In this document: positions 16,738 to 26,692 of the stretch, piece after piece | How positions within the stretch are numbered: position 1 is the first letter of the stretch | Layout: every line of letters begins with the position of its first letter | NCBI RefSeq assembly: GCF_016591975.1 | Contig: NZ_AP024169.1 | Location: 644,001-708,000, forward strand | Direction of reading: 5' to 3' | DNA from: Anaeromicropila herbilytica | GTDB taxonomy: Bacteria; Bacillota; Clostridia; Lachnospirales; Lachnospiraceae | DNA: 64,000 bases | Notes under the pieces: generated by a model | Seen by the model: the letters and a program-made list of their open reading frames with translations, nothing else | Databases searched by the model: none | Told to the model about the DNA's origin: nothing | Translations under genes and position numbers: made by a program

Positions 16738-18462
16738 ATGAAGCAATTTTTATCTTATGCCAGAGCTTATCGGAAAGAAATGATCCTGGCAATTCTTTGT
16801 ATTGAAGCAGAGACTGTATTTGAACTCATCATTCCCATGATTATGGCGGATATCATTGATGTTGGTATTGCCAATCAGGATAAAAGTTATATTATAATGA
16901 AAGGTTTTCAAATGGTAGTCTGTGCTTTAATCGCTCTATTATTAGGGCAAGCATACGCACATTTATCTGCAACTTGTGGTAATGGAATTGGAGCCACGAT
17001 ACGTGCATCTGAGTTTCAGAAGATGCAAACGTACTCTTTCGCAAATACAGATAAATTTAGCACACCGTCTTTAGTAACCCGATTAACCAGTGATGTTACA
17101 ATGATTCAAAATTCGATTACAAATGGGATGCGTCCAGCCTTTCGTTCCCCTGTTATGATGATCATTGCTATTGTTATTTCGTTTAAGATTAATGCCACGT
17201 TAGCAATTGTATTCTTAATAGCGGCACCTATTCTAGGAAGCATACTTTTTTTCATTGTAAAAAATGTACGTCCACTCTATAGTAAAATGCAGACTTCCAT
17301 TGACTTCGTGAATCGTATTATTCAAGAGAACCTTGCAGCGATACGTGTTGTAAAAGCTTATGTACGTGGGGAGCATGAAATAGAGAAATTTGACGAAGTT
17401 AATCAGAATCTTAAAGGGGCATCTGAGAAAGCCTTTGGTATTGCTATTTTAAATATGCCAGCGTTTCAATTTGTAATGTATGGTACTATATTAAGTATTC
17501 TGTGGTTTGGCGGACACCTTGTAATCATTGGAGATATGAAAGTAGGTAGTTTAACGAGTTTCTTAAGCTACGTTCTGCAGGTATTAAACTCTTTGATGAT
17601 GTTCTCTAATGTCTTTTTACTATTTACCCGTTCGCTTACTTCATGGAATAGAATAACGGAGGTATTAGAGGAAGAACCAACAATTACAGATGATAGGGCA
17701 AAGGATATTCAGATGCAAAGCGGAAGTATTGCATTTGAACATGTTTATTTTAAATATAAAGACACCGCGAAAGAATATGTATTATCCGATATTTCATTTG
17801 AGATTAAATCTGGTCAGACGGTTGGTATTATAGGTCCAACTGGTTCTGCAAAAAGTACCTTAGTTCAATTAATTCCAAGATTATATGATGTTAGTTCTGG
17901 AAGTATTTTTATAGATGGACATCCAATCTATGAATTTACTCAAAAGCATTTAAGAGATTCGATTGCAATGGTATTGCAGAAGAATATCTTATTCTCTGGT
18001 ACTGTAAGAGAGAATCTATTTTGGGGAAAAGAAGATGCGACCCAAGAAGAAATTGATTCCGCCTGTCATATTGCTTGTGTGGATGAATTCCTCGACAGGT
18101 TAGACAACGGTTATGATACCGAACTTGGTCAGGGAGGGGTTAATGTATCAGGAGGACAGAAGCAAAGGTTATGCATTGCCAGAGCAATATTAAAAGCACC
18201 AAAAGTGTTGATCTTAGATGACTCCACAAGTGCAGTGGATACAGCAACAGAAGCAAAGATCAAAGAAGGTCTGTCCAAAGAACTTCCTAACATGACCAAG
18301 ATCATCATTGCCCAGAGAATCACTTCCGTCATGCATGCAGATCAGATTATTATCTTGGATGATGGCAAGATTAATGCAATTGGAACACATGAAGAATTAC
18401 TAAAAGATAATGAGATCTATCAAGACATCTATTATTCACAACAGCAGGGAGGTAACTTATAA
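16738..18462 (+). CDS. heterodimeric ABC exporter subunit with degenerate ATPase site
   Basis: An N-terminal six-helix transmembrane domain (to about residue 310) is fused to a nucleotide-binding domain with Walker A GPTGSAKST (K372), signature VSGGQKQR and Walker B VLILDDSTSAVD. D495 replaces the catalytic glutamate, as in the degenerate subunit of LmrCD/BmrCD-like exporters. The partner gene overlaps its stop codon by one base. Known relatives export drugs or peptides. GGAG precedes the ATG. Confidence 0.93.
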   Translation: MKQFLSYARAYRKEMILAILCIEAETVFELIIPMIMADIIDVGIANQDKSYIIMKGFQMVVCALIALLLGQAYAHLSATCGNGIGATIRASEFQKMQTYSFANTDKFSTPSLVTRLTSDVTMIQNSITNGMRPAFRSPVMMIIAIVISFKINATLAIVFLIAAPILGSILFFIVKNVRPLYSKMQTSIDFVNRIIQENLAAIRVVKAYVRGEHEIEKFDEVNQNLKGASEKAFGIAILNMPAFQFVMYGTILSILWFGGHLVIIGDMKVGSLTSFLSYVLQVLNSLMMFSNVFLLFTRSLTSWNRITEVLEEEPTITDDRAKDIQMQSGSIAFEHVYFKYKDTAKEYVLSDISFEIKSGQTVGIIGPTGSAKSTLVQLIPRLYDVSSGSIFIDGHPIYEFTQKHLRDSIAMVLQKNILFSGTVRENLFWGKEDATQEEIDSACHIACVDEFLDRLDNGYDTELGQGGVNVSGGQKQRLCIARAILKAPKVLILDDSTSAVDTATEAKIKEGLSKELPNMTKIIIAQRITSVMHADQIIILDDGKINAIGTHEELLKDNEIYQDIYYSQQQGGNL

Positions 18463-20321
18463 TGGCAAGAACAATGTCACGCGCTAAGCCTAAGAATACG
18501 AAGAAAACCTTGCTGCATTTATTATCTTATTTAGGACGACACAAGATTTCTATATTTTTTATTACGATATTTGTATGCATCAGTGCTTTTTCTGGAATTA
18601 TAGGAACATATCTCCTAAAACCTGTGGTTAACGATTACATATTACCAAAAAATATTCCTGGATTAATCAAGATGATAACAGTCATGGGGATTATCTATGC
18701 TGCTGGTGCATTATCCTGTTTGTTATATAACAAGATTATGGTTCATATCTCACAAACCGTTGTGTCTGAAATCCGAAGTGATTTATTTGAACATACGCAA
18801 AAATTACCTCTTAATTATTTCGATACGCATACACATGGTGAACTCATGAGTCATTTTACCAATGATGTTGATACAATTACAGAAGCTTTAAATAATAGTT
18901 TTACACTTATTATTCAAAGTTTTATTACCTCAGTTGGAACCATCATTATGTTATTAATGCTTAACTTTGAACTTTCTTTGATTGTTATTGTATTTTTAAG
19001 TATTATGCTTTTATATATTCGTCATAATGGTAAGATCAGCAAGAAATATTTTGCCAAGCAGCAGAAGAATCTTGGTGCTATCAATGGTTATGTAGAAGAA
19101 ATGGTAGCAGGTCAGAAAGTGGAAAAAATATTTAATCATGAACAAAAGGATTATGAAAAGTTTGAGAAGTTAAATGACAACTTAAGAATGGCCTCAACCA
19201 AAGCATATACCTATTCTTCAATGACGGTTCCTACCATTGTTGCATTATCCTATATCAATTATGCTGTTTCTGCTTGTGTTGGAGGATTATTTGCACTTGC
19301 TGGTTTAACAGATATTGGTACGTTAGCTTCTTATCTCGTATATGTTCGACAAAGTGCAATGCCAATGAATCAATTTACCATGCAGATTAATTTCCTTATG
19401 GTAGCATTAGCAAGTGCAGAAAAGATCTTTGATATGATGGAGGTAGAACCTGAGATTGATAATGGAACTGTTACTTTAAGTAGGGTAATCCATAATCCAG
19501 ACGAAACTTTGACAGAAAGCGATGATTATACAGGTAATTTTGCTTGGAAAGTACCAGGAGAAAATGGTGCATTTACTCTGGTACCATTAAAAGGAGATGT
19601 TTGTTTTCATGATGTTGTCTTCGGATATTCTAAAGAGCATACAATTCTAAATAAGATTAATCTATTTGCAAAACCAGGACAGAAGATTGCTTTTGTTGGT
19701 TCGACTGGTGCTGGAAAAACAACTATTATCAACCTGATTAATCGCTTTTATGAAATAACAGAGGGACAGATCACTTACGATGGAATTGATATCAGAGATA
19801 TTAAAAAAGATGATTTGAGACGTTCGATTTCCTTGATTATTCAGGATACTCACCTATTTACTGGTACCATTGCGGATAACATTCGATATGGTCGATTACA
19901 TGCAAGTGATGAAGATGTGGTTGAAGCCGCAAAGCTTGCTAATGCACATTCTTTTATAAAAAGATTACCAGATGGATATGAAACTTTACTGGAGAGTGAT
20001 GGCGCTAATCTATCTCAAGGGCAAAGGCAGCTCCTTGCCATTGCTAGAGCAGCCATATCTCAGCCCCCTGTATTAGTTATGGATGAAGCAACTAGTTCCA
20101 TTGATACTCGTACTGAGAAACTAATTGAAAAAGGGATGGATAAACTTATGGAGAACAGAACAGTTTTTGTTATTGCACATAGATTATCTACGGTGCGTAA
20201 TTCAGAAGCGATTCTTGTCTTAGAAAGAGGAGAAATCATCGAACGTGGTGATCACGATGATTTACTGAGTCAGAATGGACATTACTACAAGCTTTATACA
20301 GGACAATTTGAATTAGAGTAA
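18462..20321 (+). CDS. heterodimeric ABC exporter subunit with canonical Walker B
   Basis: The partner of the gene before it, with the start overlapping its stop. The transmembrane domain is followed by an extra segment of about 35 residues (roughly 350-385) before the nucleotide-binding domain, then Walker A GSTGAGKTT (K419) and Walker B VLVMDEATSSID with catalytic E542. The signature here is LSQGQRQL rather than LSGGQ, which would complete the degenerate site of the partner. This split of motifs is the pattern known for asymmetric heterodimeric multidrug exporters. Confidence 0.93.
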   Translation: MARTMSRAKPKNTKKTLLHLLSYLGRHKISIFFITIFVCISAFSGIIGTYLLKPVVNDYILPKNIPGLIKMITVMGIIYAAGALSCLLYNKIMVHISQTVVSEIRSDLFEHTQKLPLNYFDTHTHGELMSHFTNDVDTITEALNNSFTLIIQSFITSVGTIIMLLMLNFELSLIVIVFLSIMLLYIRHNGKISKKYFAKQQKNLGAINGYVEEMVAGQKVEKIFNHEQKDYEKFEKLNDNLRMASTKAYTYSSMTVPTIVALSYINYAVSACVGGLFALAGLTDIGTLASYLVYVRQSAMPMNQFTMQINFLMVALASAEKIFDMMEVEPEIDNGTVTLSRVIHNPDETLTESDDYTGNFAWKVPGENGAFTLVPLKGDVCFHDVVFGYSKEHTILNKINLFAKPGQKIAFVGSTGAGKTTIINLINRFYEITEGQITYDGIDIRDIKKDDLRRSISLIIQDTHLFTGTIADNIRYGRLHASDEDVVEAAKLANAHSFIKRLPDGYETLLESDGANLSQGQRQLLAIARAAISQPPVLVMDEATSSIDTRTEKLIEKGMDKLMENRTVFVIAHRLSTVRNSEAILVLERGEIIERGDHDDLLSQNGHYYKLYTGQFELE

Positions 20322-20399
20322 AGTATTATAATAAGATTTTGAACCAGAAAAAAACATATAAGATGCAATAAAGGTTCTGGGAATAAGAGGAGAATAACA

Positions 20400-20846
20400 G
20401 TGATAAAGAATCTAAGAGAACTTTTTACGAGGGAAGAACGTGCAAGAAAACAAATGGTAGGGCCTGTTTTAATTGCGAATGGCTTAACCCCTGGACAGGG
20501 GCAAGCAAAGATTCTAAATAATCTTTTTGAAGAAGAGGGACTAACTCAAAAAGAATTGTCCTTACGATGTCACATTGATACTACAACAATGTCCAGAAAT
20601 ATAGATAAATTAGAGAATCTAGGCCTCTTAAGCAGGAGAATGAATCCAGAGAGCAGGCGAGCTGTAAGTATCTATCTAACCGAAATGGGAAAAGATAAAG
20701 CGAGGATTATTCATGAGATGTTTACTCGTTTTGAAGCTATCTTAAAAAAAGATATATCAGCAGAGGAGTTGGAGATATTTGAGCGTGTGCTTATGAAAAT
20801 GTGTGATAACTTAGAAGAAGAGATTCCTAAAGAGAACCAGTTTTAA
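20400..20846 (+). CDS. MarR family transcriptional regulator
   Basis: The 148-residue protein has the MarR winged helix (LTQKELSLRCHIDTTTMSRN, then IDKLENLGLLSRR) and the wing RRAVSIYLTEMGKDK. It starts with GTG 20400 behind GAGGAG. It lies 78 bases after the exporter genes and is probably in the same transcript, so it likely represses the operator array at 16673-16724. The inducer is presumably a substrate of the exporter. Confidence 0.9.
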   Translation: MIKNLRELFTREERARKQMVGPVLIANGLTPGQGQAKILNNLFEEEGLTQKELSLRCHIDTTTMSRNIDKLENLGLLSRRMNPESRRAVSIYLTEMGKDKARIIHEMFTRFEAILKKDISAEELEIFERVLMKMCDNLEEEIPKENQF

Positions 20847-20860
20847 ACTGGTTCTTTTTA
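20834..20860 (+). terminator. terminator overlapping the marR stop codon
   Basis: A near-palindromic hairpin (20834-20854, GAACCAG with its complement) is followed by TTTTTA. The stop codon at 20844-20846 is in its centre. Confidence 0.75.
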
Positions 20861-20956
20861 CGTCCAAGCAAACCACTATACTGACCATTATGCACCCACT
20901 CGTTACGTAATATTTCATAACTGTTTGCATATATATAATATGAGCCAAAATATGAG

Positions 20957-22666
20957 GTGATTATTATAGCGGTAGAAAATGTGAATCGAATTGTAAGTGA
21001 AGACTACGCAGATTTCGTTGTAGAAACAACGCAGGTTCAAAGTTTATTGCAACTATATCCAGATGCAGCGTCTGTTCCAATTAATTTTCAAATATCTTTA
21101 GTTACTATTCCAGTAGCGCTCTTTACTAACCAATCCGTTGTTAAACTTGGATATAACGTATTACCCTCTATTGTTGGTTTAGTAAGCAGTAATAGTCTTG
21201 AAGCTTCAGGTATTTCAAAATTACGTAGTTTTCCTACTTTTAATCTTTATGGAACTGGAACATTAATTGGTATTTATGATACAGGAATTGACTATACGAA
21301 TCCGATATTTCAGTACGCAGATGGTACGACCAGGATTGTGTCAATCTGGGATCAGACAATACAAAGTGGTAAACCACCAGAAGGTTTTCTATATGGGACG
21401 GAATATACAAGAGAGCAAATAAATGAGGCATTGAAGAGCGACAATCCTTTTGAGCTTGTTCCAACTAGGGATACTATAGGTCACGGTACTATGGTAGCAG
21501 GAATTGCAGGAGGTAATGAATCACCCGGTAATGACTTTTACGGTGTTGCTACAGGTGCAGAGTTTGTCGTTGTGAAATTGAAAGAGGCAAAAAAATATCT
21601 CAAAGAGTTTCAATGCATTCCAGAGGGTGCCATAGCTTATCAGGAAAATGATTTTGCTTTTGCATTACAATATTTAGTTCACAATTTTGCTAGTTTAGCA
21701 AGACCTATGGCTATATGTACTGCATTTGGAGCTTCGGAGGGCCCTCACGATGGGAGGGGAACCTTTAATAATTATTCGGCATTGGTTGCATCAACTCCGG
21801 GAATAGCATCTATTTTTGCGGCTGGGAATGAAGGAAATGCAAGAAGGCATTACTTTGGAATGGTGAACGAAAGAACAGGCATTGACACAGTAGAATTGAA
21901 CGTGGGTGAAAATGAAGGTGATTTTTCTATGCAGTTATGGGGAGAACATCCCAATTTCTATTCTGTTGATATTATTTCACCCTCTGGAGAAATGATTCAA
22001 GGCCGAGTAATAAGAAAGGATGATTTCCAAGAAGTTAAATTTGTATTTGAAAAAACTATAATATTAATAGATTATCAAGTATCAGAAGTTCAAACAGGTA
22101 GCCAATTAATCTATTTCAGATTTAGGAATCCAGCAAAAGGATTATGGAAGTTTATTGTACATGAAAAAGGTGATGTAAGAATTGGCTTTAACATATGGTT
22201 GCCTATGACAGGATTTATCTCAGATAATACTTATTTTACTAGCTCGGATCCCTACACAACAGTATCGGCCTATGCCAATAACCCTATACCGATTACAGTA
22301 ACTGCATATAACCCAGAAGATGATAGTCTTTATCTAGAAGCAAGCAGAGGCTATTCTAGTATAGGTGTAGTTACCCCTCACATAGCAGCACCAGGTGTTA
22401 ATATTGTTGGACCAACGTTAAATCATGGCTTTGCTGAGTTTACTGGAAGTAGTGTAGCAGCAGCATATGCTACAGGAGTTGCTGCAATGCTCTTGGAATG
22501 GGGGGTAGTGAAATATCATCTACCAGATATGAACTCGATTGAAATGAAGATTTTACTGGAAAGAGGTGCTAAACGCGATACTAATCTACAATACCCAAAT
22601 CGAGAATGGGGATATGGAATTCTTGATGTCTATAATGTGTTTAACAGTTTAAGAGAGACATCATAA
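20957..22666 (+). CDS. Csp-like subtilisin family (S8) peptidase
   Basis: The catalytic triad is intact: D108 in IGIYDTGIDYTN, H176 in IGHGTMVAG and S499 in FTGSSVAAAYATG. A large insertion (about residues 200-470) separates H and S, as in the Csp germination proteases of clostridia. There is no signal peptide. The start is uncertain: GAGG at 20954-20957 overlaps GTG 20957, whereas ATT 20963 or ATA 20966 are better spaced and would align with the start of its paralogue. Csp proteases activate the cortex hydrolase SleC in spores; a germination role here is inferred only from family likeness. Confidence 0.85.
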   Translation: MIIIAVENVNRIVSEDYADFVVETTQVQSLLQLYPDAASVPINFQISLVTIPVALFTNQSVVKLGYNVLPSIVGLVSSNSLEASGISKLRSFPTFNLYGTGTLIGIYDTGIDYTNPIFQYADGTTRIVSIWDQTIQSGKPPEGFLYGTEYTREQINEALKSDNPFELVPTRDTIGHGTMVAGIAGGNESPGNDFYGVATGAEFVVVKLKEAKKYLKEFQCIPEGAIAYQENDFAFALQYLVHNFASLARPMAICTAFGASEGPHDGRGTFNNYSALVASTPGIASIFAAGNEGNARRHYFGMVNERTGIDTVELNVGENEGDFSMQLWGEHPNFYSVDIISPSGEMIQGRVIRKDDFQEVKFVFEKTIILIDYQVSEVQTGSQLIYFRFRNPAKGLWKFIVHEKGDVRIGFNIWLPMTGFISDNTYFTSSDPYTTVSAYANNPIPITVTAYNPEDDSLYLEASRGYSSIGVVTPHIAAPGVNIVGPTLNHGFAEFTGSSVAAAYATGVAAMLLEWGVVKYHLPDMNSIEMKILLERGAKRDTNLQYPNREWGYGILDVYNVFNSLRETS

Positions 22667-22750
22667 AAATTAAGTTGATAGATAAGATTAGAGAGTCAAA
22701 AGATTTTGAAACCCTAATCTTAAAAATAAAAAGATGAGAGGAGGGAACAT

Positions 22751-24445
22751 ATGGATGAAAAGAAAGGTTCTACGATTGTAAGCGAGGAATATGCTGATCT
22801 TATTGAATATTACCTTAATAATCCTAAGAGTCTGAATCAATATGTGGGTGCGGATATTCACTATATGAATGAAGCTTTTGCTATTGTTCACTTACCAGTA
22901 TCTCTGATAACAGAAAGCGCAATTAGTACTTTTGGATATAATGCAATACCAAAACTCTATGGGGTGACAAGTGAAGCAAGTCTGCAAGCGTCAGGTGTTT
23001 ATAAATTAAGTCAAAGTCTTGATCTACGTGGTAGAGGAGTATTGATAGGAATAATAGATTCAGGAATTGATTATACCAATCCTGTATTTAAAAAATCTGA
23101 TGGTTCAACAAAAATTATATCCATATGGGACCAGACTCTAACTACTGGAGCTACTCCATTCGGACCTGAGTTTGGTTCAGAATATAATTCAGATCAGATT
23201 AATCAAGCATTGGCCTCTCAAAATCCTTTGGGCATCGTTCCAAGCGTGGATGAAATTGGGCATGGAACAATGTTGTCTGCTATAGCAGTAGGTAATGAAG
23301 TGCCAGAACAAGGGTTTGCTGGAGTAGCACCAGAAAGTGATTTAATTATAGTGAAATTAAGGACAGCAAAAAAATACCTAAGGGACTTTTACGCTGTCAA
23401 AAAGGATGTGCCATGCTATCAGGAAAATCACATTATGTGGGGGATTCAATATTGTTCTGAGTTAGCTAGAAAATTAAATAGACCGATTGTTATTCTTACT
23501 GGTATGGGGACCTCACAAGGAAGTCATAAAGGATATGAGCCTTTACCAACACTTTTATCCATTATTGGAGATTATCCAAACACTGTTGCAGTGGTACCTG
23601 TTGGCAACGAAGGAAATCGAAAAAGGCATTATCATGGAGGCAGTAAAATGTCTAACGGATATAATACCGTTGAGCTTAATGTCGGAGAAACAGATGAGGG
23701 ATTTTCTATGGAATTGTGGGGTGATGCCCCTGGAATCTATACAATTGATATCTTATCACCAAGCGGTGAGTACATCTCAAAATTACCTCTCAGTTTACGA
23801 TTAAGTAAAGAAATTTCATTTATTTTTGAACAAACTAAAATATATATAGATTATCAACTTTCACAGACACCGACTGGTGAGCAGTTAATATTAATGCGTT
23901 TTAAAAATGTATCTGCTGGAATATGGAAATTTAATGTATATAGCCAGAGCACTATAACTGGTGACTTCGACATATGGTTACCCATGGGAAATATGATATC
24001 ATATAATACTTTCTTTACCACTTCGGATAATGATATAACTCTATTAACACCAGGAGCTGCTGTGCTACCAATTGTAGTTACTGCATATAATGTTGCAAAT
24101 AATAGCTTGTATTTAGACGCAAGCAGAGGGTATAACAGAGATAATGTTGTGAAACCAGAATTAGCAGCACCTGGTGTTAATTATATCGCACCAAACCAGA
24201 ATAAGGAATATGTTGCTTACACAGGAAGTAGTGTGGCAGCAGCACATACAGCTGGAATTGTAGCTATGATCTTAGAGTGGGGTGTGGTAAGAGGTAATGC
24301 GCCTGGTCTAGATACAATTGAGGTGAAGAACTATTTAATTCGAAGTACAATAAAGCCAAAAGATTTAACCTTTCCAAATCGAGACTGGGGTTATGGTATT
24401 ATTAATGTTTATAATGTCTTTGATATACTCAAGAGAACATTATAG
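22751..24445 (+). CDS. Csp-like subtilisin family (S8) peptidase, paralogue
   Basis: A paralogue of the gene 84 bases upstream with the same length and layout. The triad is D103 (IGIIDSGIDYTN), H171 (IGHGTMLSA) and S494 (YTGSSVAAAHTAG). The long insertion between H and S is conserved, including a NVGETDEGFSMELWG block matching NVGENEGDFSMQLWG in the first. AGGAGG supports ATG 22751. Both copies look active, unlike the mixed active and pseudo-protease Csp sets in Clostridioides difficile. No propeptide or secretion signal is evident. Confidence 0.87.
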   Translation: MDEKKGSTIVSEEYADLIEYYLNNPKSLNQYVGADIHYMNEAFAIVHLPVSLITESAISTFGYNAIPKLYGVTSEASLQASGVYKLSQSLDLRGRGVLIGIIDSGIDYTNPVFKKSDGSTKIISIWDQTLTTGATPFGPEFGSEYNSDQINQALASQNPLGIVPSVDEIGHGTMLSAIAVGNEVPEQGFAGVAPESDLIIVKLRTAKKYLRDFYAVKKDVPCYQENHIMWGIQYCSELARKLNRPIVILTGMGTSQGSHKGYEPLPTLLSIIGDYPNTVAVVPVGNEGNRKRHYHGGSKMSNGYNTVELNVGETDEGFSMELWGDAPGIYTIDILSPSGEYISKLPLSLRLSKEISFIFEQTKIYIDYQLSQTPTGEQLILMRFKNVSAGIWKFNVYSQSTITGDFDIWLPMGNMISYNTFFTTSDNDITLLTPGAAVLPIVVTAYNVANNSLYLDASRGYNRDNVVKPELAAPGVNYIAPNQNKEYVAYTGSSVAAAHTAGIVAMILEWGVVRGNAPGLDTIEVKNYLIRSTIKPKDLTFPNRDWGYGIINVYNVFDILKRTL

Positions 24446-24540
24446 GAATATACATATAAGACAGTATTTGCAGCCTATTGTGATACTATAAAATATCTCT
24501 TAAAAACATTAAGTTTGTATTTTAATGTAAGAAAAGTATA

Positions 24541-24590
24541 AAAAGTATGGAAGTTTCCACAAAAGGGAAGATTTCCATACTTTTTTATTT
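24541..24590. terminator. bidirectional terminator between convergent genes
   Basis: Arms 24541-24552 and 24573-24584 (AAAAGTATGGAA and its complement) have T-runs on both strands and separate the subtilase from the esterase gene. Confidence 0.85.
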
Positions 24591-24595
24591 ATATA

Positions 24596-26482
24596 TTATT
24601 TAGATCTTAAGTAACTTTCGTAGGTATCGAAGAATTTTATCTGATCTAGATGTGGTGTGGGTATCATTTTAACATCATTATCTAGTTTCAAAGTTTTCTC
24701 TTCCCCAGCATCATATGGATCCCACTCAGGTAATCCAGCTCCATTAGGGTTACCAGTAGATGCAAAGTTATACCAATAGGTTGACATGATATCTGCAAGT
24801 TTATAGTCATTGCTATTATAGTTTAGGTCACTGGTATTTAAATTATCATAAGCATAAGAAATTTCAGAAGAGTGGTATGCGCCAAGCTTTTGAAATGTGG
24901 AATTACCAGGTTGGATATGGTCAAAATAGTACGTGTAAACATTTGATTTACCTGTCTGAGTTTGAAGTTTTGCCCAAGTATGCATATGCCACCCAAACCA
25001 TTGTAGAGTTCCACTAGTAAGTTGAGACTTTTTCGCTTGACTATCATTTGTTGCAGGAAAATATTCTAGAAACTTATTTGATGCACCTTGGTATGTTTCT
25101 TTAATTGCTGATGTAAAATCTTTTGCACTTAAGAAGGAGGTCTTATCCAATAAAGTAAAAGGAAAAGGCATTAACAAATATACCGAGCTTTCATTTGAGT
25201 TATATCCAATTAAGGTAGGAACATCTACTTCTTTTCCAGAAGCATAAATATTATAAATGGAATCTGGTAATACATACCCATCAATAATTGGCCTCATGGA
25301 AAAGTTTTTGGAAGCTTTTAATAAATCAGTAGTTGACATCTTTCTTAAGTCAGATAATGATTTTTCTTTTAAAACGTTTTCAAATTTAGTACCTATTTCT
25401 TCTGCTTCATCAAGAGTTTCCATTGCACTTCCCTTAATTCCTCTGCTACCAAAGTTAGCGGCACTCTCACCAATAACACGCTCGAATAATCCTTTAGAAA
25501 GAGGAGAGGCCTGCAACATATTAACACTCATTGAACCGGCGGATTCTCCGGCTATAGTTATATTCTCAGGATCTCCTCCAAATGCAGATATATTATTTTT
25601 AACCCACTTTAAAGCTGCAATCTGATCTAGAATACCATAATTTCCAGAAGCATTGTAACCAGATTCTTTCGTAAGTTCTGGGCTAGCCATGAAACCAAAG
25701 ATTCCCAGACGATAATTAATTGTTATAAAAACTGCTCCTTTTTTCGCCATGTTTTCTCCGTTATATACATCAATAGAGCCAGAACCGTTTAAGAAGGAGC
25801 CACCATAAATATATACAATAACCGGACGTTTTTTCGATGCTCTTTTAGAAGGTGCCCATATATTTAGATATAGACAATCCTCACTGGATTTTTCATTGTT
25901 TGATAGAAGTGGAGTTAATTGTTGTGTCCCTTCTTGGAATGCAAGTAGATTGGTTATAATTGAGGGTACATATGTTTGAGCTGGACAATCAGAGAATTGA
26001 TCTGCTTTTCTTATTCCACTCCATTTTTGGGGTTCTTGTGGTGCTTTCCATCTTAGATTACCAACTGGTGGTACAGCATATGGGATTCCAGCAAAGACTT
26101 TAACGGATTTGTCTGAATTATAGACTCCAGAAACAGGTCCATATCGTGTTTCTACTGGTGAGGTAGCAACCGTATTTTTAGAAGTGATAGCTGGACGGTT
26201 TTTAAAAGAGGGTTTTATACAGATAAATGTCGCTACTACTACTAGGTATAATATTATCCATAATAGAATTCTTATAAACCATTTATTAGACGAAATTAAC
26301 TTTTTAATGAATAAAGTGATTGATATGATAATTGAAATGATTGCAAGTTGTAGTAAAGGAAAGGAACTGAAACAGAAAAGTATCATAGTAATAAAGATTA
26401 AAATGATGTATGGAATCCAAAATCCTAATCCAATCTTAGTTGTTGATTTGAACAATGGTGTGCTGTGACGTTTGTTAAGCAT
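24596..26482 (-). CDS. membrane-anchored type B carboxylesterase
   Basis: About 95 N-terminal residues hold three to four hydrophobic segments; the rest is a full carboxylesterase type B domain. It shows FAGIPYAVPPVGNLRW, the oxyanion YGGSF, nucleophile elbow GESAG (S314), the acid in GYNSNESSVY and the histidine in AYHSSE. ATG 26482 is eight bases behind AGGAG and is preferred to GTG 26491. A TetR gene is divergent, with a palindromic operator on this gene's promoter. The active site should face outward, hydrolysing esters of plant polymers or antibiotics, but the substrate is not known. Confidence 0.88.
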   Translation of the reverse strand: MLNKRHSTPLFKSTTKIGLGFWIPYIILIFITMILFCFSSFPLLQLAIISIIISITLFIKKLISSNKWFIRILLWIILYLVVVATFICIKPSFKNRPAITSKNTVATSPVETRYGPVSGVYNSDKSVKVFAGIPYAVPPVGNLRWKAPQEPQKWSGIRKADQFSDCPAQTYVPSIITNLLAFQEGTQQLTPLLSNNEKSSEDCLYLNIWAPSKRASKKRPVIVYIYGGSFLNGSGSIDVYNGENMAKKGAVFITINYRLGIFGFMASPELTKESGYNASGNYGILDQIAALKWVKNNISAFGGDPENITIAGESAGSMSVNMLQASPLSKGLFERVIGESAANFGSRGIKGSAMETLDEAEEIGTKFENVLKEKSLSDLRKMSTTDLLKASKNFSMRPIIDGYVLPDSIYNIYASGKEVDVPTLIGYNSNESSVYLLMPFPFTLLDKTSFLSAKDFTSAIKETYQGASNKFLEYFPATNDSQAKKSQLTSGTLQWFGWHMHTWAKLQTQTGKSNVYTYYFDHIQPGNSTFQKLGAYHSSEISYAYDNLNTSDLNYNSNDYKLADIMSTYWYNFASTGNPNGAGLPEWDPYDAGEEKTLKLDNDVKMIPTPHLDQIKFFDTYESYLRSK

Positions 26483-26541
26483 AATTAACACTCCTTTTTA
26501 CGTTTAAAGTAATATGTAATATGTGAAGAAAGGGAAAAAAA

Positions 26542-26585
26542 TAGTACATTTGTACTAATTTTAACACGGAGTAGATAAATGTCAA
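26542..26585 (-). promoter_or_regulatory. esterase promoter with TetR-type palindrome
   Basis: On the minus strand TTGACA (26585-26580) and TAAAAT (26563-26558) are 16 bp apart. The 16-bp palindrome TAGTACATTTGTACTA (26542-26557) immediately follows the -10 box. Confidence 0.7.
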
Positions 26586-26646
26586 GAATAATTATATTTA
26601 ATATCTTTCATAAAAAGAAATATAAAGAAATGAATTATGAAAGAGT

Positions 26647-26674
26647 TTGTTATTTGAAATAGCTATGATATAAT
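26647..26674 (+). promoter_or_regulatory. tetR promoter
   Basis: TTGTTA (26647-26652) and TATAAT (26669-26674) are 16 bp apart, with the translation start only about 20 bases later. Confidence 0.55.
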
Positions 26675-26692
26675 CGTTACGAGGTGAATGGA

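Noticed and set aside
16738..18462. Asp for Glu in Walker B of the first exporter subunit as a disabling mutation
   Set aside because: This is the known asymmetric pattern of heterodimeric exporters, and the partner has the catalytic Glu and a matching altered signature.
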